Notes under the pieces: model-generated
Seen by the model: the letters and a program-made list of their open reading frames with translations, nothing else
What the model was told of the DNA's origin: nothing
Databases searched by the model: none
Shown here: piece by piece, positions 31,706 to 40,435 of the stretch
How the letters are laid out: each line of letters starts with the position of its first letter
How positions within the stretch are numbered: the stretch's first letter is position 1
Source: Ga0077530 sp035565975
GTDB taxonomy: Bacteria; Pseudomonadota; Alphaproteobacteria; Rhizobiales; Hyphomicrobiaceae
Assembly (NCBI GenBank): GCA_035565975.1
Contig: DATMRT010000031.1
Location: 1-64,000, forward strand
Direction: 5' to 3'
Length of the DNA: 64,000 bases
Translations under genes and position numbers: made by a program

Positions 31706-33046
31706 ATGGCGCCAGCCACTGTTCGCAACTTTATTAGCCTTGCGCTCTTCCTCCTGCCCGCGACCAGCTTCGCGCAGCAGCAACCGGCGCCGAACGTCAC
31801 GATCTTCGAGAACGTCCGCATCTTCGACGGCAAGTCGGCGGCTCTCTCGGCGCCATCCCACGTGCTGGTGCGCGGCAATAAGATCGATCGGATCTCCCAG
31901 ACGCCCCTTGCAGCGGAAACGGGCGCGACGGTCGTGCAGGGAGGCGGTCGCGTGCTGATGCCGGGGCTCATCGACGCGCATTGGCACGCCATGCTGGTGC
32001 GTCTGACGCCTCCAATGCTGCTTTCCAGCGGCGCCGGCTACATCAACATGCAGGCAGGCGCCGAAGCGACAGCCACCCTCATGCGGGGCTTCACCACGAT
32101 CCGCGACATGGGCGGCCCTTCCTTCGACCTAAAGCGCGCGATCGACGAAGGCATCGTGTCCGGCCCGCGCATCTATCCATCGGGCGCAATGATCACCGTG
32201 ACCAGCGGTCACGGCGACTTCCGTCAACTCTCCGATCTTCCGCGTCGCATGGGCAGCGCGACCACGCGTGTCGAACAGCTCGGCGGGGGCATGATCGCCG
32301 ACAGCCCGGACGAAGTTCGGATTCGCGCCCGCGAGCAGCTCATGCAGGGCGCCTCCCAGATCAAGCTTACAGCCGGCGGCGGCGTCGCATCGCCGTTCAG
32401 TCCGCTCGATGTCACTACCTTCAACCAGGACGAAATTCACGCTGCCGTCGAGGCGGCGGAAAACTGGGGCACCTACGTCTGCACGCACGCCTACACCACC
32501 GCCGCGATCAAACGCTCGATTGCCGCGGGTGTCCGATGCATCGAGCACGGGCATCTGATGGATGACGAGACCGCTCGCCTGATGGCCGAGAAGGGCATCT
32601 GGCTCAGCACGCAGCCCTTCGTCGACCTGTCAGGCGCCGCCGCGCTCGGACCGGCCAATCAGGCGCGGATGAAGCTCGTGGTCGCCGGCACGGATCGGGT
32701 CTACACGCTCGCGAAGAAATACAAGATCAAGACGGCTTTCGGCACCGACGTCCTCTTCTCCAAGGCGCTCGCGACAAAACAGGGCCAGATGCTCGTCGAC
32801 CTCACCCGCTGGTACACGCCGGCCGAAGCCCTCATCATGGCAACCTCGGTGAACGCCGAGCTGCTCGCCTTGTCCGGCCTCCGCAATCCCTACCCCGGCA
32901 AGCTCGGCGTCGTCGAAGAGGGCGCTTTTGCCGACATTCTGCTCGTGGACGGCAACCCGCTGGAGAATATCGCGCTGGTCGCCGAGCCCGATAAAAACTT
33001 CCTGGTCATCATGAAAGATGGCCGCATCTACAAGAACAAGCTGTAG
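31706..33046 (+). CDS. Exported amidohydrolase family enzyme (imidazolonepropionase/prolidase-like)
   Basis: A 446-residue metal-dependent hydrolase of the amidohydrolase superfamily with a signal peptide (FISLALFLLPATSFAQQ). The metal site is complete: LIDAHWHAML (HxH), QIKLTAGGG with the carboxylated Lys, YVCTHAYTT, CIEHGHLMD and AFGTDVLF with the catalytic Asp. The C-terminal composite sheet with GVVEEGAFADILLVDGNPL is typical. Sequence flavour matches the Xaa-Pro dipeptidase-like and Sgx9260 groups acting on N-acyl or N-terminal amide substrates; the substrate is not known. GGAGG precedes the ATG. It probably works in the periplasm. Confidence 0.88.
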   Translation: MAPATVRNFISLALFLLPATSFAQQQPAPNVTIFENVRIFDGKSAALSAPSHVLVRGNKIDRISQTPLAAETGATVVQGGGRVLMPGLIDAHWHAMLVRLTPPMLLSSGAGYINMQAGAEATATLMRGFTTIRDMGGPSFDLKRAIDEGIVSGPRIYPSGAMITVTSGHGDFRQLSDLPRRMGSATTRVEQLGGGMIADSPDEVRIRAREQLMQGASQIKLTAGGGVASPFSPLDVTTFNQDEIHAAVEAAENWGTYVCTHAYTTAAIKRSIAAGVRCIEHGHLMDDETARLMAEKGIWLSTQPFVDLSGAAALGPANQARMKLVVAGTDRVYTLAKKYKIKTAFGTDVLFSKALATKQGQMLVDLTRWYTPAEALIMATSVNAELLALSGLRNPYPGKLGVVEEGAFADILLVDGNPLENIALVAEPDKNFLVIMKDGRIYKNKL

Positions 33047-33162
33047 AGTGGGGCATCGCGTGTGCCTTATTTGGGCCATGGCGCCGTCATGAAAATGCGG
33101 CGCCTCACCTGACATCGGCCTTGGTTACCAGCGCGACGGGGAATCGCGCTTCGGGGGACTTC

Positions 33163-35142
33163 GTGAAGAGCGTACTCGAGTATCGTCCGGACCTGGACGG
33201 ATTGCGCGCCATTGCGGTCCTGCCAGTCATTCTCTTTCACCTCGGCTTTCCCTACACACCCGGCGGCTTCGTTGGCGTCGATGTCTTCTTCGTGCTGTCC
33301 GGCTACCTGATCACACGACAGATCGCGCTCGAGCTCCGCGACAACCGCTTTTCGCTTCTGGACTTCTATGACCGGCGCATGCGGAGGCTGCTTCCCGCGC
33401 TCTTTGCCATGCTGATCGGATCGACGATCCTGGCGCTTTTCGTCCTTCTTCCGCGCGATCTCGACGCCTTCGGCGAGTCTCTCGTCGCCGCCGTCCTGTC
33501 CATCAGCAACTTCTATTTCTGGACGGAGAGCGGCTATTTCGCGCCGGCAGCGGAAACCATGCCGCTGCTTCACACATGGAGCCTCGCGGTCGAGGAGCAG
33601 TTCTATCTTCTCTTCCCAGCGCTCATGATCCTCGTTTGGCGTATGGGCAGCGCAAACGTGTGGCGCACGCTCGCGCTCCTCGCGCTCATCTCGTTCGCTG
33701 CGGGAGTCTCGGCAGCTCGAACCGTTCCCGAGGCCGGGTTCTACCTTCTTCCCATGCGAGCCTGGGAACTGCTGCTCGGCAGCCTGCTCGCGCTCGCCCC
33801 GAGCTTCGCCCCGGCATCCCTACGACAGCGCGACGTCGCCGCTGGCCTCGGCCTCCTCGGCATCGGCGCGGCAGTGCTCACATTCGACGCGAGCACGCCA
33901 TTTCCTGGCATCGCAGCCGCATTGCCGAGCCTCGGCGCGGCCTTCGTCATCTGGTCCGGGCAGCCCTCGTCAGCCTCCGCGGCCGATGTCGGCGTCGAGC
34001 CGCGCCCGCTCGCACTGCGACTGCTCGCACTGCCGCCGCTCGTATTCATCGGCCTGATCTCCTACAGCCTCTATCTCTGGCACTGGCCGCTCATCGTACT
34101 GGCCGGGCAATGGTCCGCGGTACCCTTGAGCCTCACCAAGACCGTGCTCGTCGTCTGCGCGACATTCGCCATTGCCAGCGCAAGCTGGAAGTTCGTCGAG
34201 CAGCCCTTGCGCCGCGGCACCTCGTTGTGGACGACCCGCGGGCTTCGCGTGCGCTACAGCGGTGTGCTGGTCGCCATCCTGGCACTCGTCGGCATATCGC
34301 TGGATATCGGCGGCGGCTTTCCCTGGCTGCAGCCGAGGGCCGTCCTCGCGGTCGTAGACGATGCGCGCGATCGCAGCCCCCTGCGCGAACGCTGCCATTT
34401 CGAGCCCTCCGAACAGGGCCGGCGCACATTCGCCGAGACGTGCGTCTTCGGTAGCGCCTCCGACCGCAGGATCGTCGTCCTTGGTGACAGCCACGGAGCC
34501 GAGTTGAGCTATGCGCTCTCGGAAATCGCGCAGGAGCACCATCTCCACGTGCGGCAGATCACGGCGTCGGGCTGTCCGCCGCTGCTGGACCTGGCCTTGG
34601 TGCGGCGCCCAGGATGCGCAGAGCACAATAGCAAGATGATCAGAGCCCTCGCCGAGAGCCCGCCATCAACAATCCTGATTGCCGCGTCCTATTTCCATAA
34701 ACGCGGCGCCTCCGATTGGCCCGAGGCGTCCTGGCGTGCGCTCGAGCGGACGGTCTCGACACTGCACCGGTTTGGCCACGACGTCGTCGTTCTCGGCGGA
34801 TGGCCTCCGCATCCGAATGGCGACCTGCCCCATGCGCTCGCCAAAGAAGTCCGGCGCGGAAACCCGGCAGCAGACTACGTGTTCGCCATCGATCCGGAAC
34901 GCGCAAGGGTCATCGACGAAAACCTGAAGGCGATCGCAACGCGGCAGGGCGCAACCTATATTCCGCTGCTTGAAGCCGTATGTGGGGGTTCGCTGAAGTG
35001 CCACGCTTACCCGCACGGCCAATCAATCTATTTTGACGGCGGGCACATCTCGGCCTCCACCGCCCGTCATATCGTGCACGACGTTATCCTGCCCGCGCTG
35101 AGCGTGAACGCGGCCAGCGATCAGCAGACAACGGGCAAGTAG
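33163..35142 (+). CDS. OafA/YrhL-type acyltransferase with C-terminal SGNH domain
   Basis: A 659-residue membrane acyltransferase with a ten-helix acyltransferase-3 domain (about 1-380) and a periplasmic SGNH domain (about 420-650). Motifs: YRPDLDGLRAIAVLPVILFH, GGFVGVDVFFVLSGYLI, HTWSLAVEEQFYLLFP and LWHWPLIVLAGQW in the first part; VVLGDSHGAELSYALSEI and YFDGGHISASTARHIV carry the catalytic Ser and the Asp-His pair of the SGNH part. It O-acetylates surface polysaccharide or peptidoglycan; the acceptor is unknown. The GTG start follows CGGGGGACTTC; an upstream TTG (33121) is less likely. It is alone on its strand, with a convergent lipoprotein gene downstream. Confidence 0.92.
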   Translation: MKSVLEYRPDLDGLRAIAVLPVILFHLGFPYTPGGFVGVDVFFVLSGYLITRQIALELRDNRFSLLDFYDRRMRRLLPALFAMLIGSTILALFVLLPRDLDAFGESLVAAVLSISNFYFWTESGYFAPAAETMPLLHTWSLAVEEQFYLLFPALMILVWRMGSANVWRTLALLALISFAAGVSAARTVPEAGFYLLPMRAWELLLGSLLALAPSFAPASLRQRDVAAGLGLLGIGAAVLTFDASTPFPGIAAALPSLGAAFVIWSGQPSSASAADVGVEPRPLALRLLALPPLVFIGLISYSLYLWHWPLIVLAGQWSAVPLSLTKTVLVVCATFAIASASWKFVEQPLRRGTSLWTTRGLRVRYSGVLVAILALVGISLDIGGGFPWLQPRAVLAVVDDARDRSPLRERCHFEPSEQGRRTFAETCVFGSASDRRIVVLGDSHGAELSYALSEIAQEHHLHVRQITASGCPPLLDLALVRRPGCAEHNSKMIRALAESPPSTILIAASYFHKRGASDWPEASWRALERTVSTLHRFGHDVVVLGGWPPHPNGDLPHALAKEVRRGNPAADYVFAIDPERARVIDENLKAIATRQGATYIPLLEAVCGGSLKCHAYPHGQSIYFDGGHISASTARHIVHDVILPALSVNAASDQQTTGK

Positions 35143-35185
35143 ACGGCCATCACGTCCGCGCGCCTGCCACGAGAAACGGTGCGCC

Positions 35186-35833
35186 TCACCGCATCGCAAT
35201 GGGAAGATTGCTGAGCGAGTCGATGTACCACTTCTCAGCTTCGACGATCGCCGGGTTCTCGCCGTTCGCGTAGATCCAGCTATCGACTGCCCAGCGCTGA
35301 CCATTGCTCTTCTCGACCAGCACCGCCGTCCAGTGCGTCCAGCCGGCGACGCCGCGCAGCAGGTTCTCCTTTGAGAACGGCCGCGCAACCGAATGCTCCT
35401 TCAGCAGTCCGTTGTGATCGAGCACCTTCAGATAGCTCGTCGTATTCGTGGCCTCGTCCACACAGTCCTGCTGCGTCGGGTCTCCCGAGGCAGCAAAATC
35501 CATGCCCGGGCGATCCTTGTCGGTGCCGATGACCTTGCCGACGCGCGTCTCCATCCAGGCGATCGCGTAGGCGACGCTACGACGCTCACCCCTGGCGTCG
35601 TTCGTGTTGCGCATCTTCTTCATGAGATCGCGCAGCGCGGCGATGTCCTGCTCGGTGAACCGGAAACGCGTCTGCTGCTTGCACCCATAGGCATGGCAGA
35701 CGTAGACAATGTTCCCGTCGGGCGCCTGGGTCTTGAATTCGGTGTAGTGGCCGAGGACGGGCCCCTCGCGCTCGTAGGTGCAGCCCGCCAACAGCGCGCC
35801 GATGGCCAATACAATCAAGATCTTAGCGCGCAT
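35186..35833 (-). CDS. Lipoprotein of unknown function
   Basis: A 215-residue protein with a lipoprotein signal (RAKILIVLAIGALLAGC, lipobox LLAGC, then TYEREGP), so it is anchored to a membrane on the periplasmic side. The mature part is hydrophilic, with four further Cys (VYVCHAYGCKQQ, QQDCVDEAT), a helical segment FTEQDIAALRDLMKKMRN and the C-terminal WTHWTAVLVEKSNGQRWAVD. I do not recognise a named domain; the GMDFAASGDPTQQDCVDEATN stretch followed by HW and D resembles the Cys-His-Asp order of papain-like folds, which is only a suggestion. The ATG was chosen for the lipobox; a longer frame adds 20 non-signal residues. It is convergent with the acyltransferase. Confidence 0.75.
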   Translation of the reverse strand: MRAKILIVLAIGALLAGCTYEREGPVLGHYTEFKTQAPDGNIVYVCHAYGCKQQTRFRFTEQDIAALRDLMKKMRNTNDARGERRSVAYAIAWMETRVGKVIGTDKDRPGMDFAASGDPTQQDCVDEATNTTSYLKVLDHNGLLKEHSVARPFSKENLLRGVAGWTHWTAVLVEKSNGQRWAVDSWIYANGENPAIVEAEKWYIDSLSNLPIAMR

Positions 35834-35940
35834 ACCCTGAATCGAGCCCCCCGACCCCGAACCCACCCCCCACAAGCGGTGATTCGCTGCCAAATGCCAA
35901 TGTCCTTGCGCGGACCAGTTTGTCCACTCAAAACAAGACC

Positions 35941-37338
35941 ATGACCAAAGAAAGATCTTTACATGTGATCGGCGGGGGACTAGCCGGCTCCGAGGCCGCC
36001 TGGCAGATCGCCTCTGCCGGCCTTCCCGTCGTGATCCATGAAATGCGCCCCGTGCGCATGACCGAGGCCCACCAGAGCCAGGGCCTCGCCGAGCTCGTCT
36101 GCTCGAACTCTTTTCGTTCCGACGACTGGGCCAACAACGCCGTCGGCCTCCTGCACGAGGAAATGCGCCGCGCGGGCTCCCTGATCATGGCCGCCGGCGA
36201 CGCCCACAAGCTCCCCGCCGGCGGGGCGCTGGCCGTCGACCGGGACGGCTTCTCCGGCGAGGTCACCGCGCGCCTCAATGCCCATCCGTTGGTCACGATC
36301 GCGCGCGAGGAAGTGGCCGGGCTTCCGCCCGCGGACTGGGAGAGCGTGATCATCGCAACCGGGCCGCTCACCTCACCGGCCTTGAGCAGCGCCGTTGCCG
36401 CCGTGACGGGCGAGGGTGAACTCGCCTTCTTCGACGCCATCGCCCCGATCGTGCACGCACACAGCATTGACGAGAGCATCGCCTGGCGCCAGTCGCGCTA
36501 CGGCAAGACCGGCCCCGCCGGCACCGGCGCCGACTACATCAATTGCCCTCTCGACAAAGAGCAGTACGAGGCCTTCATCGACGCGCTCCTCGCCGGCGAG
36601 AAGACCTCGTTCAAAGACTGGGAAGCGAACACGCCCTACTTCGACGGCTGCCTCCCCATCGAGGTCATGGCCGAGCGCGGCCGCGAGACACTACGCTTCG
36701 GCCCCATGAAACCTGTCGGTCTCGACGACCCGCGCACCGGCCGCTGGCCGTATGCCGTCGTCCAACTCCGGCAGGACAATGCCCTCGGCACGCTCTGGAA
36801 CATGGTCGGCTTCCAGACCAAGCTGCGCCACGCCGAGCAGACGCGCATCTTCCGAATGATCCCGGGTCTCCAGAATGCCGAGTTCGCGCGCCTCGGCGGC
36901 CTCCACCGCAATACGTTCCTCAACAGCCCGCGCCTGCTCGACAGCCAGCTCCGCCTCAAGGCCATGCCGCGCCTGCGCTTCGCCGGCCAGATCACCGGCG
37001 TCGAAGGTTACGTCGAGAGCGCCGCCATCGGCCTGCTCGCGGGCCGTTTTGCTGCTGCCGAACGTCTCGGCAATGGAATCGACGCGCCGCCGCCGACCAC
37101 CGCCCTCGGCGCCCTCGTCGCCCACATCACCGGCGGACACGTCGAGGCGCACAGTGACGGCCCGCGCTCCTTCCAGCCCATGAACGTCAATTTCGGTCTC
37201 TTCCCGCCGATCGACGAGCCGCGCACAGACGCCGATGGCAAGCGCATCAAGGGCAAGGAAAAGGGCGCGGCGCGCAAACGCCTCATGGCCGAGCGCGCAC
37301 TCTCGGATATTGGTGGGTGGTTGCGGGCGGCTGGGTGA
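35941..37338 (+). CDS. trmFO: Methylenetetrahydrofolate-tRNA-(uracil-5-)-methyltransferase TrmFO
   Basis: A 465-residue flavoprotein that makes 5-methyluridine at position 54 of tRNA, using methylenetetrahydrofolate and FADH2. The N-terminal dinucleotide motif is IGGGLAGSEAAWQIA, the first catalytic Cys lies in LVCSNSFRSDDW, and the second in DYINCPLDKEQYEAF. RHAEQTRIFRMIPGLQNAEF and FAGQITGVEGYVESAAIGLL are strong family blocks. The ATG at 35941 was chosen; a TTG seven codons upstream is possible, and no good ribosome binding site is seen for either. A terminator-like structure follows. It is divergent from the lipoprotein gene with a gap of about 107 bases. Confidence 0.95.
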   Translation: MTKERSLHVIGGGLAGSEAAWQIASAGLPVVIHEMRPVRMTEAHQSQGLAELVCSNSFRSDDWANNAVGLLHEEMRRAGSLIMAAGDAHKLPAGGALAVDRDGFSGEVTARLNAHPLVTIAREEVAGLPPADWESVIIATGPLTSPALSSAVAAVTGEGELAFFDAIAPIVHAHSIDESIAWRQSRYGKTGPAGTGADYINCPLDKEQYEAFIDALLAGEKTSFKDWEANTPYFDGCLPIEVMAERGRETLRFGPMKPVGLDDPRTGRWPYAVVQLRQDNALGTLWNMVGFQTKLRHAEQTRIFRMIPGLQNAEFARLGGLHRNTFLNSPRLLDSQLRLKAMPRLRFAGQITGVEGYVESAAIGLLAGRFAAAERLGNGIDAPPPTTALGALVAHITGGHVEAHSDGPRSFQPMNVNFGLFPPIDEPRTDADGKRIKGKEKGAARKRLMAERALSDIGGWLRAAG

Positions 37339-37383
37339 GCGCTCGCGTCTTCGACGCGAATAGGGCTGCCGCCCTATAACCCG

Positions 37384-37417
37384 CCCGGGGGACACCCCCG
37401 GAGCCCCCGCCTTTTTT
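37384..37417 (+). terminator. Probable terminator of trmFO
   Basis: CGGGGG (37385-37390) can pair with CCCCCG (37403-37408) or, more compactly, CCGGGGG with CCCCCGG around ACA; CC and TTTTTTT follow (37411-37417). It begins about 46 bases after the trmFO stop. Confidence 0.55.
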
Positions 37418-37449
37418 TGTTTCGGAGCTAGCCGCAAGCGCTACAGATC

Positions 37450-37476
37450 CCTTCTCCCCGTGCTTACGGGGAGAAG
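37450..37476. repeat. Dispersed palindromic element, hairpin only (copy C)
   Basis: CTTCTCCCCGT (37451-37461), loop GCTT, ACGGGGAGAAG (37466-37476): 11-bp perfect stem of the dispersed element without the flanking GGGGCGGC arm. It lies between trmFO and the pncC-like gene. Confidence 0.75.
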
Positions 37477-37518
37477 AGGGAGCCGACGCTCGCGACAAAG
37501 TCGAAAGGAACAACATCA

Positions 37519-38007
37519 ATGCAATCCCTGATCCCCATCGCCACCGAGATCGCGGAGATCTTGAAAGCGCGCAAGGAAACAATCGCGGTCGCCGAGTCCT
37601 CGACCGGCGGCCTCATCAGCGCAGCGCTGCTCTCGGTTCCCGGCGCCTCCGCCTACTACCTCGGCGGTGCCGTCGTCTATACGCGCCAGGCCCGCTCGGC
37701 ACTCACCAGCATCACCGACGACGACATGCGCAAGATGCGCTCGGCGAGTGAGCCCTACGCGGCGCTGCTGGCGAAGCAGGCGGGCGAAAATCTCGGCGCG
37801 ACGTGGGCACTTTCGGAAACCGGCGCCACCGGCCCGGCGGGCAATCGCTACGGCGATGCCGCCGGCCATTCCTGCATGGCGGTATCGGGTCCCGCCGAAG
37901 CAGTTATCACGCTCGAAACAGGTTCCGCCGATCGTCAGGCGAACATGCGTGCGTTCGCGGCGCGCGCGCTGACGCTACTCAAGGACACGCTCGCCAATGC
38001 GCGCTGA
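37519..38007 (+). CDS. CinA C-terminal domain protein (nicotinamide-nucleotide amidohydrolase-like)
   Basis: A 162-residue stand-alone CinA C-terminal (PncC-like) domain. PncC deamidates nicotinamide mononucleotide in NAD salvage. The motif VAESSTGGLISAALLSVPGAS at the N terminus and LSETGATGPAGNRYGDAAGH in the centre are typical; the second block departs from the common GIAGPGGGTP form, so the activity is likely but not certain. AAGGA precedes the ATG. Length and single-domain form match other rhizobial CinA family proteins. Confidence 0.85.
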   Translation: MQSLIPIATEIAEILKARKETIAVAESSTGGLISAALLSVPGASAYYLGGAVVYTRQARSALTSITDDDMRKMRSASEPYAALLAKQAGENLGATWALSETGATGPAGNRYGDAAGHSCMAVSGPAEAVITLETGSADRQANMRAFAARALTLLKDTLANAR

Positions 38008-38008
38008 G

Positions 38009-39217
38009 CTACTCCGCCGGCTGCGTCTGCGGACGCATGAGCACCGTCTCGCGCCCGGGTGCGGGATCGAGCGGCACCAGCAGCGACAGCATCAGCGACG
38101 TGAAGGCAATGCCGGCGCCGAGCCAGAAGATGATCGAGTAATCGATCGTCCCGAGCAGGCCAAAGGTCACCGGAATGGCGACCGCGGCAATGTGGTTGAT
38201 CGTGAAGGCGACGGACGCCGTTGCTGCCATGTCCGCGGGATCGCCGATCTTCTGGAAATACGTCTTCTGAGCGAGGATGAGCGTGAAGAAGATGCCATCG
38301 ATGATGAACAGTGCCGCCGCGAGATGAGCGCTGCTCGTCATGGCGTAGCCGACGAACACGCAGATCAGCACGCTGTTCTCGAGCATGATCGTATTGCGCT
38401 CGCCCCACGTCTGCACGAGGCGGCCGAGGCGCGGCGCGAAGAACGTGTTCGACGACGATGTGACCAGCATCAGCAGCGCCATGTCGGCGACCGAGTAGCC
38501 GAACTTCTTGACCAGCAGGAAGCCGCCGAAGGCCATGAAGAGCTGGCGCCGCGCCCCGCTCATGAAGGTCAGCGCGTAGTAGAGGCCGTAGCGCTTGCGA
38601 AAGACGAGGCCCGCGCGCTGGCGCACCGGCCCCTCGAAGCGCTTGAATGTCAGCATCGCCACGACGGTCAGGAGGGCGCAGGCAAGCCCGAGGATCGCGT
38701 AGAGCGCCGTAAAGTTGTGCCAGCCGAACCACCACACGATCGCAATGCTGCCATAGGCGATGAACTGCGCCGCAGCGCCCGCACTGACTATGCGGCCGAT
38801 GAGCGACGGCGCCCGCGCTTTCGGCAACAACTGAAGCTGCAGCGACGTATTCGTCGTCTCGAAGTAATGGAAGCCGACCGACATGATGAAGGTCGAGATC
38901 AGCACGCCCATGAGTGTCGGATTTGTACCCGTGAGCGCGACACCGAGGCCAAGCAGCACGAGGGCGATATAACCGAGCACCTGCTCGCGCATGAGCATGA
39001 GCCAGAAGGCCACCGTGAAGGCGAGAAAGCCCGGAATCTCGCGCACGGTCTGCGTGAGCCCCGCCTCGAACCACCCGAATCCCACCGCCTGAATGGTGTA
39101 GTTGTGCAGCAGCGCATTCCAGCCGGCGAAGCCAAGCCAGTTGATGAAATGCAGCGTCATGAGAAACTGGACGGCCGAATGCACGGCGCGCGGGTCGGCT
39201 GAGCGGTGGTCGTTCAT
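38009..39217 (-). CDS. MFS transporter of unknown substrate
   Basis: A 402-residue carrier with about twelve transmembrane helices (for example FLAFTVAFWLMLMREQVLGY, ALYAILGLACALLTVVAMLT, HIAAVAIPVTFGLLGTIDYS). The N terminus FLMTLHFINWLGFAGWNALLHN and the pair of halves joined by FKRFEGPVRQRAGLVFRKRY mark an MFS protein, though the helix 2-3 motif is weak. The ATG follows a G-rich stretch (GGGGGCATCCC). It is convergent with the pncC-like gene, with adjacent stops. Substrate unknown. Confidence 0.83.
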   Translation of the reverse strand: MNDHRSADPRAVHSAVQFLMTLHFINWLGFAGWNALLHNYTIQAVGFGWFEAGLTQTVREIPGFLAFTVAFWLMLMREQVLGYIALVLLGLGVALTGTNPTLMGVLISTFIMSVGFHYFETTNTSLQLQLLPKARAPSLIGRIVSAGAAAQFIAYGSIAIVWWFGWHNFTALYAILGLACALLTVVAMLTFKRFEGPVRQRAGLVFRKRYGLYYALTFMSGARRQLFMAFGGFLLVKKFGYSVADMALLMLVTSSSNTFFAPRLGRLVQTWGERNTIMLENSVLICVFVGYAMTSSAHLAAALFIIDGIFFTLILAQKTYFQKIGDPADMAATASVAFTINHIAAVAIPVTFGLLGTIDYSIIFWLGAGIAFTSLMLSLLVPLDPAPGRETVLMRPQTQPAE

Positions 39218-39375
39218 GGGATGCCCCCGGAATGTGCCGGCGGACGCTGCGCCGCGTCGCCGATCACGTCAACCGCGTATTTCGCAGGTCGGGTCGTCGC
39301 ACCTCCGGCCGAGCGGGGACATCCCGGACACCCCGCGGTTAATGGACTTGGAGCGTGCCGCAACTGCGACAGGTC

Positions 39376-39492
39376 CCTTCTCCCCGTCCTATACGGGGAG
39401 AAGGTTAGGATGAGGGGCGGCGACACGCTCCACCGTCAGAATTTACCGCCGCCCCTCACCCTGACCCTCTCCCCGTAAACACGGGGAGAGGG
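39376..39492. repeat. Dispersed palindromic element, complete two-arm copy (copy D)
   Basis: Left hairpin CCTTCTCCCCGT / ACGGGGAGAAGG (39376-39404) with TTAGGATGAGGGGCGGCG; right arm CCGCCGCCCCTCACCCTGA and hairpin CCCTCTCCCCGT / ACGGGGAGAGGG (39465-39492). Same layout as copy A, with a different ~24-base centre. It lies between the MFS gene start and the end of the dehydrogenase gene. Confidence 0.85.
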
Positions 39493-39514
39493 GATTCTGT
39501 CGCGAGCGCGGAAT

Positions 39515-40396
39515 TCACTCGTCCTGCATCTGCTTGCGAATGACGGGCGTGTAGCGGTCGCCGTCGCCGGCCATGATAGCCTCGTCGAACAGCGTCGCCA
39601 CGAGGTCGGCACCGCGCGCTTTGATGCCTGCCACCTTCGCGAGCTCGCGGGCATAGGAGAGGTCTTTTTGCGCATAGCGCACGGAGAACGCACCTTCGGG
39701 ATAGTCCCGCGTCAGGAGATGCTTCATGCCGTGATTGCGCAGCACGAAGCTGTCGGCCGAGCCCTTCGACATGGTTTCCAGCAGCAGTTTGCCGTCGACG
39801 CCCGAAGCCTCCGCAATCGAGAGCGCCTCGGCCACGGCCATGGTGGTCTCGAACACGACCATGTTGTTCATGATCTTCACGACCTGCCCCGTGCCCACGC
39901 CGCCGCAATGGGTGATCTCGTTGCCCATGGTCTCGAGGATCGGCTTCAGGCGCACAAACACTTCATCCGAGCCGCCGACCATGATCGACAGCGTGCCATC
40001 GACAGCCGCGCGGCGGGTGCGGGCGATCGGCGCATCGGCGAAGTCCGCGCCCTTCGCGGCGAGGTTGGCGGCGAGCGTGCGCATGAGCGCCGGTGGCGCC
40101 GTCGACATGTCCACCAGGGTCTGGCCGGCCCGCATGAGCGAGATGAGGCCCGAAGCGCCCTGCGTCACGATTTCCACCTCGCGTCCGCCCGGCAGGCACA
40201 TGAGGATGAGATCCGCGGCCTGGGCGAGACCGCGCAGCGATGTCGCGATGCCGACGTTGTCGTTCTTGAGGCGCTCGAGCGGCTCCTGGCGCTGATCGAA
40301 GGCAACGACCTTCCAGCTCCCCTTGCGGGCAAGGTTCCGGCACATGGCTTCACCCATGACGCCGAGACCGATGAAGCCGATCGTCGAGATGCTCAT
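39515..40396 (-). CDS. NAD(P)-dependent beta-hydroxyacid dehydrogenase family protein
   Basis: A 293-residue dehydrogenase of the 3-hydroxyisobutyrate dehydrogenase family. The Rossmann motif is IGFIGLGVMGEAMCRNLA, the second cofactor region LILMCLPGGREVE, and the catalytic Lys lies in GQVVKIMNNMVVFETTMAVAE (about residue 170). The substrate loop reads DAPIARTRRAAVDGTLSIMV rather than the classical DAPVSGG form, which marks a subgroup with a different acid substrate. GGGAGG precedes the ATG. It follows the GNAT gene on the same strand (gap about 39), so the two may be co-transcribed. Substrate unknown. Confidence 0.88.
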   Translation of the reverse strand: MSISTIGFIGLGVMGEAMCRNLARKGSWKVVAFDQRQEPLERLKNDNVGIATSLRGLAQAADLILMCLPGGREVEIVTQGASGLISLMRAGQTLVDMSTAPPALMRTLAANLAAKGADFADAPIARTRRAAVDGTLSIMVGGSDEVFVRLKPILETMGNEITHCGGVGTGQVVKIMNNMVVFETTMAVAEALSIAEASGVDGKLLLETMSKGSADSFVLRNHGMKHLLTRDYPEGAFSVRYAQKDLSYARELAKVAGIKARGADLVATLFDEAIMAGDGDRYTPVIRKQMQDE

Positions 40397-40435
40397 TGAT
40401 TCCTCCCGTATTCATTTCTCGGTGCGGCGCCTGGA

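Noticed and set aside
33080..33104. GGCGCCG...CGGCGCC hairpin after the amidohydrolase as terminator
   Set aside because: 7-bp stem with an 11-base loop and no T run after it.
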